Part shown: positions 23,821 through 33,354 of the stretch, piece after piece | Numbering within the stretch: position 1 is the first letter of the stretch | Layout: each line of letters begins with the position of its first letter | Assembly: GCA_022545455.1 (NCBI GenBank) | Contig: JACZQZ010000013.1 | Location: 1-33,354 of the forward strand | Length of the DNA stretch: 33,354 bases | Origin: Pseudomonadota bacterium | Lineage (GTDB): Bacteria > Pseudomonadota > Alphaproteobacteria > Rhodospirillales > 2-02-FULL-58-16 | Direction of reading: 5' to 3' | Program-made: the position numbers and the translations under genes | Notes under the pieces: generated by a model | Told to the model about the DNA's origin: nothing | Database searches by the model: none | What the model saw: only the letters and a program-made list of their open reading frames with translations

Positions 23821-25371
23821 TCACTCCCACTCGATCGTCCCCGGCGGCTTCGAGGTGACGTCGTAGACCACCCGGTTGATGCCCTTGACCTCGTTGATGA
23901 TGCGGCCCGCGACGCGGCCCAGGAACTCGTGGTCGAAGGCGAAGTAATCGGCGGTCATGCCGTCGGTCGACGTGACGGCGCGCAGGGCGCACACGAAATC
24001 GTAGGTGCGCGCGTCCCCCATGACGCCCACGGATTGGACCGGCAACAGCACGGCGAAGGCCTGCCAGATGGATTCGTACAGGCGCGCGGCGCGGATCTCT
24101 TCGATGTAGATGGCGTCGGCCCGGCGCAGGATGTCCAGCTTCTCCGCCGTCACCGCGCCGGGGATGCGGATGGCCAGCCCCGGGCCGGGAAAGGGGTGGC
24201 GGCCGACGATGCGCTCAGGCAGGCCGAGCTCGCGCCCGAGCGCCCGCACCTCGTCCTTGAACAGCTCGCGCAGGGGCTCGACGAGGGCGAGCTTCATGCG
24301 GTCGGGCAGGCCGCCCACGTTGTGGTGGGACTTGATGACGGCGCTCGGCCCGCCGGCGAAGGAGACGGATTCGATGACGTCCGGGTACAGGGTCCCCTGG
24401 GCCAGGAAGTCGGCGCCGCCGGCCTTTTCCGCCTCGTCCTCGAAGACGTCGATGAAGGCGGCGCCGATGCGCTTGCGTTTGTCTTCCGGGTCGGTCACGC
24501 CTTCCAGCGCGCCCAGGAACAGGGCCGCCGCGTCCCGGTGGATCAGCGGGATGTTGTAGTGGTCGCGGAACAGGCGCGTCACCTCGTCGGCCTCGTCCAG
24601 GCGCAACAGCCCGGTGTCGACGAACACGCACTGGAGCTGCGCGCCGATGGCCTCGTGCAGCAGCACGGCGACGACCGAGGAATCGACGCCGCCCGAAAGG
24701 CCGCAGATGACGCGCCCCTTGCCCACCTGGGCGCGCACCTTGGCGATCCCGGCGTCGCGGAAGGCGGCCATGGTCCAGTCGCCGCGGCACCCCGCCACCC
24801 CATGGGTGAAGTTCCTCAGCAACCGGGCGCCGTGGGGCGTGTGCACGACCTCGGGGTGGAACATGACGCCGTAGAAGCGTTTCTTGTCGTCGGCGATGAC
24901 GGCGAAGGGCGCGCCCTCGGAGACGGCGACGGCGCGGAAGCCTTTGGGGATCTCGATGACCCGGTCGCCGTGGCTCATCCACACCTGTTCGCGGCCGCCC
25001 TTGCGCCAGACGCCGTCGAACAGGCCGCAGTCGCCGGTCACGTCGACGTAGGCGCGGCCGAACTCCCTCTGCTCCGAGGCCGCCACCCGGCCGCCCAGTT
25101 GCGCCACCATGGCCTGCTGGCCGTAGCAGATGCCGAGCACCGGCACCCCCATGGCGAACAGCGCGTCCGGCGCCCGCGGCGTCTCGCCTTCGGTGACCGA
25201 GGCCGGCCCGCCCGACAGGATCACGGCGCGCGCCCCGAATTCGGCTAGGAACGCCTCGGTCACGGTGTTGAAGGGGTGGATCTCGCAGTAGACGCCGCTC
25301 TCGCGCACCCGCCGCGCGATGAGCTGGGTGACTTGCGACCCGAAATCGACGATGAGGACGCGGTCGGTCAT
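23821..25371 (-). CDS. GMP synthase (glutamine-hydrolysing)
   Basis: A 516-residue enzyme converting XMP to GMP with glutamine and ATP, the last step of guanine nucleotide synthesis. The glutaminase domain has Cys82 in GICYGQQ with His172 and Glu174 in FHPEV. The PP-loop SGGVDSS begins at 226. The C-terminal dimerisation domain ends in the canonical [13 protein letters not shown]. Length is normal. The ATG has no clear ribosome binding site. A promoter-like pair, TTGGTG and TATCGT 18 nt apart, can be read in the 88 bp gap behind thiC. guaB, the preceding pathway step, is 3.6 kb upstream on the same strand. Confidence 0.98.
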   Translation of the reverse strand: MTDRVLIVDFGSQVTQLIARRVRESGVYCEIHPFNTVTEAFLAEFGARAVILSGGPASVTEGETPRAPDALFAMGVPVLGICYGQQAMVAQLGGRVAASEQREFGRAYVDVTGDCGLFDGVWRKGGREQVWMSHGDRVIEIPKGFRAVAVSEGAPFAVIADDKKRFYGVMFHPEVVHTPHGARLLRNFTHGVAGCRGDWTMAAFRDAGIAKVRAQVGKGRVICGLSGGVDSSVVAVLLHEAIGAQLQCVFVDTGLLRLDEADEVTRLFRDHYNIPLIHRDAAALFLGALEGVTDPEDKRKRIGAAFIDVFEDEAEKAGGADFLAQGTLYPDVIESVSFAGGPSAVIKSHHNVGGLPDRMKLALVEPLRELFKDEVRALGRELGLPERIVGRHPFPGPGLAIRIPGAVTAEKLDILRRADAIYIEEIRAARLYESIWQAFAVLLPVQSVGVMGDARTYDFVCALRAVTSTDGMTADYFAFDHEFLGRVAGRIINEVKGINRVVYDVTSKPPGTIEWE

Positions 25372-25401
25372 GGGCGGCGGCGTTTCATGGCGGTAAACGC
25401 G

Positions 25402-25432
25402 GGGGCCGGACGATACCCCATCGCCCGGCCCC
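25402..25432 (-). terminator. Hairpin between thiC and guaA
   Basis: GGGGCCGG (25402-25409) and CCGGCCCC (25425-25432) form a perfect 8 bp stem with a 15 nt loop, 28 nt after the thiC stop on the minus strand. No T-run follows. It may slow read-through into guaA or stabilise the thiC message. Confidence 0.45.
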
Positions 25433-25459
25433 GCACCAACGCCGAATTTTGCGCGCCGG

Positions 25460-27348
<1,889 letters not shown>

Positions 27349-27386
27349 ATTTCCGGAAGCGCCTTGGACTGCGTCGGCACGTCCCT

Positions 27387-27506
27387 GTCCCTTCGCCGGC
27401 ATGACCCGGATCAGGTTCGAAGGGTAACCGCGTTGCGCTCGCGTCGTTCCGTCCCGGCGCCGGCGGTGTCTCAGCCCCCTATCGGGGCTCCCCTGGGAAC
27501 GCCCCT
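27387..27506 (-). ncRNA. TPP riboswitch (THI element)
   Basis: On the minus strand the conserved parts occur in order: CAGGGGAGC, GGGGGCTGAGA (about 27469-27480), then ACCCTTCGAACCTGATCCGG and GGGTCATGCCGGCGAAGGGA, each matching the thi-box consensus. A GC-rich optional arm lies between the two halves. It is about 90 nt upstream of thiC. Binding of thiamin pyrophosphate should repress thiC. This is the clearest regulatory RNA in the window. Confidence 0.95.
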
Positions 27507-27535
27507 AATGTTGTCCCTTCTGCGTGGTCCGTCAA
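27507..27535 (-). promoter_or_regulatory. Possible thiC promoter
   Basis: On the minus strand TTGACG (27530-27535) is followed after 17 nt by AACATT (27507-27512). The -35 is good and the -10 poor. Transcription would start at about 27500, right at the 5' edge of the riboswitch, which supports the call. Confidence 0.45.
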
Positions 27536-27581
27536 GGGAGTGCATTCCGTGGGCGCCGCGATCCCCCTTCGTCGCGCGTCC

Positions 27582-28061
27582 TCAACCGCCGCCGGAGAGC
27601 AACTCGTCGCGGGACTTGTCGATGTAGAGGCCGCAGTCCCTGGGGTCTATGCCCAACCGGCTGCACAGGGTGACGATCTCGATCTGGTCGACCATGGAGA
27701 CCTCGCCGCCGGCCTCGCTGATCGCCAGGCAGATGCGCAGGATCAGGGCCGCCGTCTGCGGGTCGCGGGCCACCGGCTCGACGGCCCCGACGGCGGCGTC
27801 GCGGCCGGCCTCCGAGGACTCGCGGATGGCGTCGGCGAACCCGTTGAACAGGTTCACGCCTTCGTGGGGGTCGAAGATCCTCAGGGCCTCCAGGGTCTCG
27901 AGGATCTGATCGACGCGCACCTGTTCGGGAAACGTCACCCGGCCGTCGGCCATGGCGACAAGCGCGCTCGCCGCCATGGTCGCCCGCAGGAACGGCCGGT
28001 TGCGGTTACGCTCGAGCTGCTCGCGGAAGACGCTCTTCAGGGTGCTCAGGAAGCCGGCCAC
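27582..28061 (-). CDS. TerB-like helical protein
   Basis: A 159-residue, mostly helical protein resembling the TerB (tellurite resistance B-like) superfamily: MAASALVAMADGRVTFPEQVRVDQILETL is followed by a second similar half with AVEPVARDPQTAALILRICLAISEAGGEV and EIVTLCSRLGID. TerB-like domains often bind metals through acidic residues near such DG motifs, but no function is established for this group. The GTG at 28061 has GGGGAG about 9 nt upstream; a longer reading is rich in Arg and Pro and unlike the family. No ter operon partners are near. Confidence 0.75.
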   Translation of the reverse strand: MAGFLSTLKSVFREQLERNRNRPFLRATMAASALVAMADGRVTFPEQVRVDQILETLEALRIFDPHEGVNLFNGFADAIRESSEAGRDAAVGAVEPVARDPQTAALILRICLAISEAGGEVSMVDQIEIVTLCSRLGIDPRDCGLYIDKSRDELLSGGG

Positions 28062-28267
28062 GGATGCGCTCTCCCCTTTCGCCCGGCGCCCGCCCTTTGT
28101 CGCATCCCCGCCGGCGGACCTCAACCCCGGCGTTCGAGAACAGCGCCGAACAACCGATCGGTGCCGTTGGCGCCCGCCCGGCGGCGATTCCTTTATTTCC
28201 GGACGGAACGTTTGGCCTGGCGCCTCCGTGAAAGGCCCATTGCCGTGCGAGGCGCCGCGGGATCTGC

Positions 28268-28558
28268 TCAGCCGGTCGGTTCGTCGGGCCACATCTGGGC
28301 ACCGTGGAGCACGGCGATGATCTCGACGTTTTGATCACGCACCGTGTATGGCACGATGAACGGTGTCCCAGTGATCACCAGTTCGCGGGTGCCCGGCAGA
28401 CGCCCCGGCCGTCCCATCGACGGATGCCGCGCGAGGTTTTGCACCGCCTGCAGGATCGCCTTGGCGACGTTGGCCGCGGCGGCCGGATTCTGCCGGGCGA
28501 TGTAGGAACGGACGTGCTTGAGGTCGTCGCGGGCGGTCGGCGACCAGATGATCCTCAT
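28268..28558 (-). CDS. RelE/ParE-type toxin
   Basis: A 96-residue toxin of the RelE/ParE superfamily. MRIIWSPTARDDLKHVRSYIA opens the fold, followed by a helix pair, the HPSMGRPGRLPGTRELVI strand region and a last strand VEIIAVLHGAQMWP. ParE-type toxins poison gyrase and RelE types cut mRNA; this one looks closer to ParE by its tail but that is not certain. The ATG overlaps the antitoxin stop by 4 bases (ATGA), the normal arrangement for such pairs. Interposed between the TerB-like and guaB genes. Confidence 0.88.
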   Translation of the reverse strand: MRIIWSPTARDDLKHVRSYIARQNPAAAANVAKAILQAVQNLARHPSMGRPGRLPGTRELVITGTPFIVPYTVRDQNVEIIAVLHGAQMWPDEPTG

Positions 28559-28818
28559 CGAGGCCGATTTCGCTCCTCGTCCGTTCCCCACGTGGCCAGC
28601 CATTCGGCGACGTCTTCATGGGGGATTCCCTCGCCGCGGCGGAGTTCGTTCAGCCCCTTTTCGATATGGGCGATCTGCCACGACTGAGCGTCGAGGTACA
28701 CGTCCAACGCCTGTTCCAGCAGCCATGATTTGGCGCGGTCCGTGGCCCGGGAAAGGGCCTCAAGCCGCTTCGCCATTTCCTGCGAAGTCCGGAAGGACAA
28801 TGATACCGACTGGGGCAT
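28555..28818 (-). CDS. Ribbon-helix-helix antitoxin
   Basis: An 87-residue antitoxin. The N-terminal MPQSVSLSFRTSQEMAKRLEALSRATDRAKSWLLEQAL is a ribbon-helix-helix (CopG/ParD-like) DNA-binding unit; the remaining half, with AHIEKGLNELRRGEGIPHEDVAEWLATW, should wrap the toxin. The ATG has AGAGGATG upstream. It is the first gene of the pair and likely represses its own promoter through the inverted repeat at 28834-28860. Confidence 0.88.
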   Translation of the reverse strand: MPQSVSLSFRTSQEMAKRLEALSRATDRAKSWLLEQALDVYLDAQSWQIAHIEKGLNELRRGEGIPHEDVAEWLATWGTDEERNRPR

Positions 28819-28833
28819 CCCGCATCCTCTGTC

Positions 28834-28874
28834 TACAATGAATATAATATATACATTGTATCCAGAATGGTCAA
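28834..28874 (-). promoter_or_regulatory. Toxin-antitoxin promoter and operator
   Basis: On the minus strand TTGACC (28869-28874) and TATATT (28846-28851) are 17 nt apart, a strong promoter. A perfect inverted repeat, TACAATG (28834-28840) and CATTGTA (28854-28860), brackets the -10. A ribbon-helix-helix antitoxin bound there would block transcription. This is the most AT-rich patch of the region. Confidence 0.75.
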
Positions 28875-28987
28875 GGGATTGGGTATATCCATTGCCGGGG
28901 CCGGATACGCGCGACCCCGGACCGTGTGTTCCCGGTGGTTCATACCCAACGCCGCCCGCCGGCGACTCATACCAAGGAGCCCTGGTC

Positions 28988-30535
<1,548 letters not shown>

Positions 30536-30627
30536 TCACAGACGCCGGCCTTCCCGGTGTATAGTGTGACATGGTGCGGGCTGCCGCACGCCAAACGTCG
30601 GCCGGTCCACGGGATGGGGAGGCGGCC

Positions 30628-31113
30628 ATGAGAAAAAGAACGACATGGATCCTGATCGCCGACGGAGCGCGCGCCCGCATCGTCCTCAGCGAGGGCTGGA
30701 GCAGCGGTCTGGAACGGGCCCTGAATTACGATTTCGCCGCCTCCCACGTGCCGACGCGAACCTTCGGCACCGACAAGCCCGGGCGTACGTTCGGAAGCGC
30801 CGACGGCTCCCGCCACGCGGTGGAGCCGCGGGTCGACTGGCACGAATACGAAAAGCATCTGTTCGCCGTAAGCATGGCCAAGGTGTTGGACGAGGCCGCC
30901 GAACGCGGGGTGTTCAACAGGCTCGTGCTGGTGGCGCCGCCGAAGACCCTTGGCGCGTTGCGTGCCGCCCTCAAGCCCAGGACCCGCAAGATGGTGATCG
31001 CCGAGGTGGGCAAGGACCTCACCCATGTCCCGGTGCAGGGGCTTGCCGAACACCTGCGCGACGTGGTGCCGCTTAATCCCCGCGTCCCTTCCCGCGGAAC
31101 CCCTGGGCGATGA
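30628..31113 (+). CDS. Host-attachment family protein
   Basis: A 161-residue protein of the family annotated as required for attachment to host cells (Host_attach, related to bacterial release-factor-like eRF1 folds). TTWILIADGARARIVLSEG, the linker TFGSADGSRHAVEPRVDWHEYEKHLFA and the C-terminal RLVLVAPPKTLGALRAAL are typical. The biochemical role is unknown despite the name. The ATG at 30628 follows GGGGAGG. It diverges from guaB, and its last 41 bases overlap, tail to tail, the 3' end of rlmE. A TATAGT at 30560-30565 may be its -10, but no -35 is evident. Confidence 0.85.
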   Translation: MRKRTTWILIADGARARIVLSEGWSSGLERALNYDFAASHVPTRTFGTDKPGRTFGSADGSRHAVEPRVDWHEYEKHLFAVSMAKVLDEAAERGVFNRLVLVAPPKTLGALRAALKPRTRKMVIAEVGKDLTHVPVQGLAEHLRDVVPLNPRVPSRGTPGR

Positions 31114-31795
31114 CATAGGTTTCGGCCGACTCGGCGCGGCTGGCGGGGGGCTTGGCGTGCCGCACCCGGGTGAACAGGCGTTTCAGGTCCGCAAGCACGG
31201 CGTGCTCGGTGCCGCCCTTGAGCATCTTGGCGACGAACACGCCGCCCGGGGCCAGCACCTCGGTGGCGAAGGCAAGCGCCGCTTCGCACAGCGCCGTGAT
31301 GCGCAGGTGGTCGGTGCCGGCGTGGCCGGTGGCCGGCATCGCCATGTCGCTGAGCACCACGTCCGCCGGGCCGTCCAGGGCGGCGCGCAGGGCCGCCGGC
31401 GTTGCCGCGTCGAGGAAGTCGCGGCACAGCACGGTGGCGCCCGCCACCGGCTCCATCGGGTTGGCGTCGAGGGCGATGACGCGGCCGCGCCCCTTGTCCG
31501 CCTTCACCCGTTGCACCGCGACCAGGGTCCAGCCTCCGGGGGCGGCGCCGAGATCCACCACCCGCTTGCCCGGGGCCAGGAAATGGAAGCGGTCGTCGAG
31601 CTCCATCAGCTTGAAGGCGGCGCGCGAGCGCAGTCCCTGGCGCCCGGCCTCCCTCACGTAGACGTCGTTGAGCTGGCGCTGGAGCCAGCGGGTGGACGAA
31701 AGCTTCCGTCCCTTGGCCGTCTTTACCCGCCGGGTGAGACCGCGTCCCACCACCTTTGTGCCCCGCCCGGTGCGATGTCCGCGGTCCCTGGTCAC
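31073..31795 (-). CDS. 23S rRNA 2'-O-methyltransferase RlmE
   Basis: A 240-residue RrmJ/FtsJ-type enzyme that methylates U2552 of 23S rRNA late in ribosome assembly. The catalytic tetrad is readable: Lys in SRAAFKLMELDDRF, Asp in VVLSDMAMPATGH, Lys in GGVFVAKMLKGG and Glu in RAESAETYVIAQGF. The SAM loop is VVDLGAAPGGWTLVA. A basic extension of about 35 residues precedes the core. The start is a GTG overlapping the Ppx/GppA stop in GTGA, so translation is probably coupled. The 3' end overlaps the convergent host-attachment gene by 41 bases. Confidence 0.95.
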   Translation of the reverse strand: MTRDRGHRTGRGTKVVGRGLTRRVKTAKGRKLSSTRWLQRQLNDVYVREAGRQGLRSRAAFKLMELDDRFHFLAPGKRVVDLGAAPGGWTLVAVQRVKADKGRGRVIALDANPMEPVAGATVLCRDFLDAATPAALRAALDGPADVVLSDMAMPATGHAGTDHLRITALCEAALAFATEVLAPGGVFVAKMLKGGTEHAVLADLKRLFTRVRHAKPPASRAESAETYVIAQGFRGKGRGD

Positions 31796-32874
31796 GGCCG
31801 CGGGGGCGCGTGGCCGGCGGCCCGCGGCGCGGACGGCGGCACGGGCGCCTGGACGGAGCCGTCGGCCGCCATCATTCCGAGCAGCAGGCCCTCGCGGATG
31901 CCGCGGTCGGCGATGCGCAGGCGCCCCACCGGCCAGCGGCGGCAAATGGCGTCGAGGATGGCGCAGCCCATGACCATCAGGTCGGCGCCGTCGCGGCGGA
32001 TGCAGGGGTAGGTGCTGCGCGCCTTGTAATCCATGCCCGAGAGCCGGGCGCTGATGGCGGCGATGGAGTCGAAATCGATCACCAGGCCGTCGACCCGCGA
32101 GCGGTCGTAGCGGGGCAGGCCCAGATAGATGCCGCCGAAGGTGGTCACGGTGCCCGACGTGCCCAGCATCTGCACGCCGCCGCGGGCGATTTCGCGGGCG
32201 ATGCCGTGTTCGGCGTCGAAGGAGGCGAGTTCGGCCTTGATGCCGGCGACGATGCGTTTGTAGTCCTTGGGCGGTATGGCGTCGCGGCCGTGGCGCTCGG
32301 CCAGGGTCACCACGCCGTGCTTGAGCGACAACAGGCCGAGCAGCCGGGGCGCCCGCCCGGCGGCGAGCCCGATCCACATGAGCTCGGTGCTGCCGCCGCC
32401 GATGTCGAAGACCAGGGCCCGGGGGCAGGCGGCGTCCAACAGGGGCGCACAGCCGGCGAGCGTCAGCTTGGCCTCTTCGGCCGGCGAGATGGATTCAAGC
32501 GCCAGGCCCGTTTCCGCCTTCACCCGGTGCAGGAATTCGGCGCAGTTGCCGGCCCGCCGGCAGGCCTCGGTGGCGACGCCGCGCACCTGGCGCACCCCGT
32601 GGGCGCGCATCTTCTCGGCACACACCTTGAGCGCTTCGACGGTGCGCGCGATGGCCGCGTCGCTGAGGCGGCCGCTGGCCGCCAGCCCTTCGCCCAGGCG
32701 CACGATGCGCGAGAACGACCCGACGACGCGGAAGTCCCCGCCGGCGGGCTTGGCCATCAGCATGCGGCAGTTGCTGGTGCCCAGGTCGACGGCGCCGTAG
32801 ACGGGCGCCCGGGCGCGTCCCGGACGCCGACCGGCGGACCGCGCGCGCGCCTGCCTGCCTGTCCCGTGGCGCAT
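31792..32874 (-). CDS. Ppx/GppA family phosphatase
   Basis: A 360-residue member of the exopolyphosphatase/guanosine pentaphosphate phosphatase family, which acts on polyphosphate or pppGpp. YGAVDLGTSNCRMLM and FDIGGGSTEL are the two phosphate-binding loops of the actin-like ATPase fold, with VRLGEGLAASGRLSDAAI and GVATEACRRAGN between. It lacks the C-terminal HD-like half of long Ppx proteins. The ATG at 32874 follows GGGGAGG; about 25 basic residues precede the core. It shares a 4-base overlap with rlmE, and sits by guaB, which could tie (p)ppGpp or GTP pools to ribosome maturation. That last link is inference. Confidence 0.93.
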   Translation of the reverse strand: MRHGTGRQARARSAGRRPGRARAPVYGAVDLGTSNCRMLMAKPAGGDFRVVGSFSRIVRLGEGLAASGRLSDAAIARTVEALKVCAEKMRAHGVRQVRGVATEACRRAGNCAEFLHRVKAETGLALESISPAEEAKLTLAGCAPLLDAACPRALVFDIGGGSTELMWIGLAAGRAPRLLGLLSLKHGVVTLAERHGRDAIPPKDYKRIVAGIKAELASFDAEHGIAREIARGGVQMLGTSGTVTTFGGIYLGLPRYDRSRVDGLVIDFDSIAAISARLSGMDYKARSTYPCIRRDGADLMVMGCAILDAICRRWPVGRLRIADRGIREGLLLGMMAADGSVQAPVPPSAPRAAGHAPPRP

Positions 32875-33126
32875 TCTCCAAGCCCTCCCCGTGGCGCCGC
32901 CGGTGGCGTGGTCTTCTTCGGGTGCCGTTGTCTTTTGCGGCGGAGACCGCGACGCACCGGGCGCACGGGACACCATGCAACATTTTCCGGCGGGTTGCCA
33001 AAAAAAGCGGAAACGGGATCGTCGACAACCGCCGCCGGCGGGCGCCATGGCGTCTACCAAACCGCCGGTAGCTGTGGTAAAAGCGTTCCCCTCGCGCCCG
33101 CGCCGCCGCCGGGCAGGCGCGCCGGA
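32875..33126. other. Gap between Ppx/GppA gene and tRNA-Gln
   Basis: No gene is visible in these 252 bases. The promoters of the minus-strand Ppx/GppA gene and the plus-strand tRNA gene should both be here, but I cannot single out a convincing pair of boxes for either. Confidence 0.4.
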
Positions 33127-33200
33127 TGGGGGATAGTTTAACGGTAAAACTCGCGGCTCTGACCCGCGCATTCCCAGTTCGAATCTGGGTCCCCCAGCCA
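33127..33200 (+). tRNA. tRNA-Gln (anticodon CUG)
   Basis: A complete 74 nt tRNA with encoded CCA. The acceptor stem pairs TGGGGGA with TCCCCCA, the anticodon stem pairs CGCGG with CCGCG around the loop CTCTGAC, giving anticodon CUG, and the T arm pairs CCCAG with CTGGG around TTCGAAT. The U1-A72 end pair is typical of glutamine tRNAs. It reads CAG codons. Confidence 0.95.
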
Positions 33201-33272
33201 ATTTGTCTTTTAACACCGGTCGTTTGCACCACAGAAAATTTGTGTGTCTCCCCGGTGTCGGTATGGTCGCCC

Positions 33273-33354
33273 ATGCCCGTCCACGAAATCGACCCGTCCG
33301 CCACCAGCCCCGAAGTCGTCGTCCTGACCATAGGCGCCGCCGTGGCGGTGCTCT
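33273..33354 (+). CDS. Unidentified gene, 5' end only
   Basis: An open frame from an ATG at 33273 to the window edge, 27 codons, beginning MPVHEIDPS and ending in a hydrophobic strand-like stretch (VVVLTIGAAVAVL). No strong ribosome binding site precedes it. The start resembles that of some Nudix-type proteins, but far too little is visible to name it. Confidence 0.4.
   Translation, partial: MPVHEIDPSATSPEVVVLTIGAAVAVL

Noticed and set aside
31796-32377. N-terminal extension of RlmE by nearly 200 residues
   Set aside because: The extra part is the Ppx/GppA gene read in another frame. The GTG at 31795, overlapping that gene's stop, is the sensible start.
32875-33216. N-terminal extension of the Ppx/GppA protein through the tRNA gene
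   Set aside because: It would translate a tRNA gene and low-complexity sequence; the ATG at 32874 has a good ribosome binding site.

Overview
The window is a stretch of high-GC proteobacterial chromosome, most likely alphaproteobacterial. The evidence is a Ppx/GppA-like gene overlapping rlmE next to guaB, divergent tyrS/anmK, an Atm1-type ABC exporter, and a sulfur/Fe-S gene run headed by cysE and an IscR-type regulator. No transposase, integrase, phage gene or CRISPR array is visible. Genus-level placement is not possible by reading alone.

Left third (about 1-11000), an accessory nitrogen/amide region. A four-gene minus-strand operon (peroxiredoxin-like, peptide deformylase-like, isocitrate lyase/PEP mutase-like, amidase) diverges from a plus-strand set. 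That set holds a branched-chain-type substrate-binding protein, the permeases and ATPases LivH, LivM, LivG and LivF, a second amidase with an altered active-site loop, and a RidA-family protein. The same family of small GTCCGCTT palindromes lies at 51-171 and again at 10517-10577, bracketing most of this region. I infer import and hydrolysis of an amide-containing compound; the substrate is unknown.

Middle (11100-21200), core metabolism and sulfur. tyrS and anmK diverge from a shared promoter region. An alpha/beta hydrolase gene then diverges from a long plus-strand run: cysE, iscR, a NifS-like desulfurase, iscS, fdx, tenA, a DUF599-like membrane protein and mnmA. Two cysteine desulfurases sit in tandem without a scaffold (iscU/iscA) or chaperone (hscAB) gene. 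mnmA appears to have its own promoter placed so close to its ATG that the mRNA would be nearly leaderless.

Right third (21200-33354). An Atm1-like exporter gene converges on mnmA. Beyond it, on the minus strand, lie guaA, thiC (behind a TPP riboswitch), a TerB-like gene, a RelE/ParE toxin with ribbon-helix-helix antitoxin, and guaB. A host-attachment-family gene points the other way, followed by rlmE and a Ppx/GppA-like gene on the minus strand, a tRNA-Gln(CUG), and the start of an unidentified gene. thiC and tenA tie the window to thiamin; the desulfurases and mnmA tie it to sulfur trafficking.

The most unusual non-coding signal is a 65-67 nt triple-hairpin element found just 3' of mnmA and, in the opposite orientation, just 3' of guaA. 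The two copies differ mainly by paired compensatory changes in the stems. Other notable structures are a 268 bp CTCTGTG-type palindromic repeat after mnmA, a possible small inverted-repeat-bounded element before guaA, and two competing hairpins over the thiC ribosome binding site.
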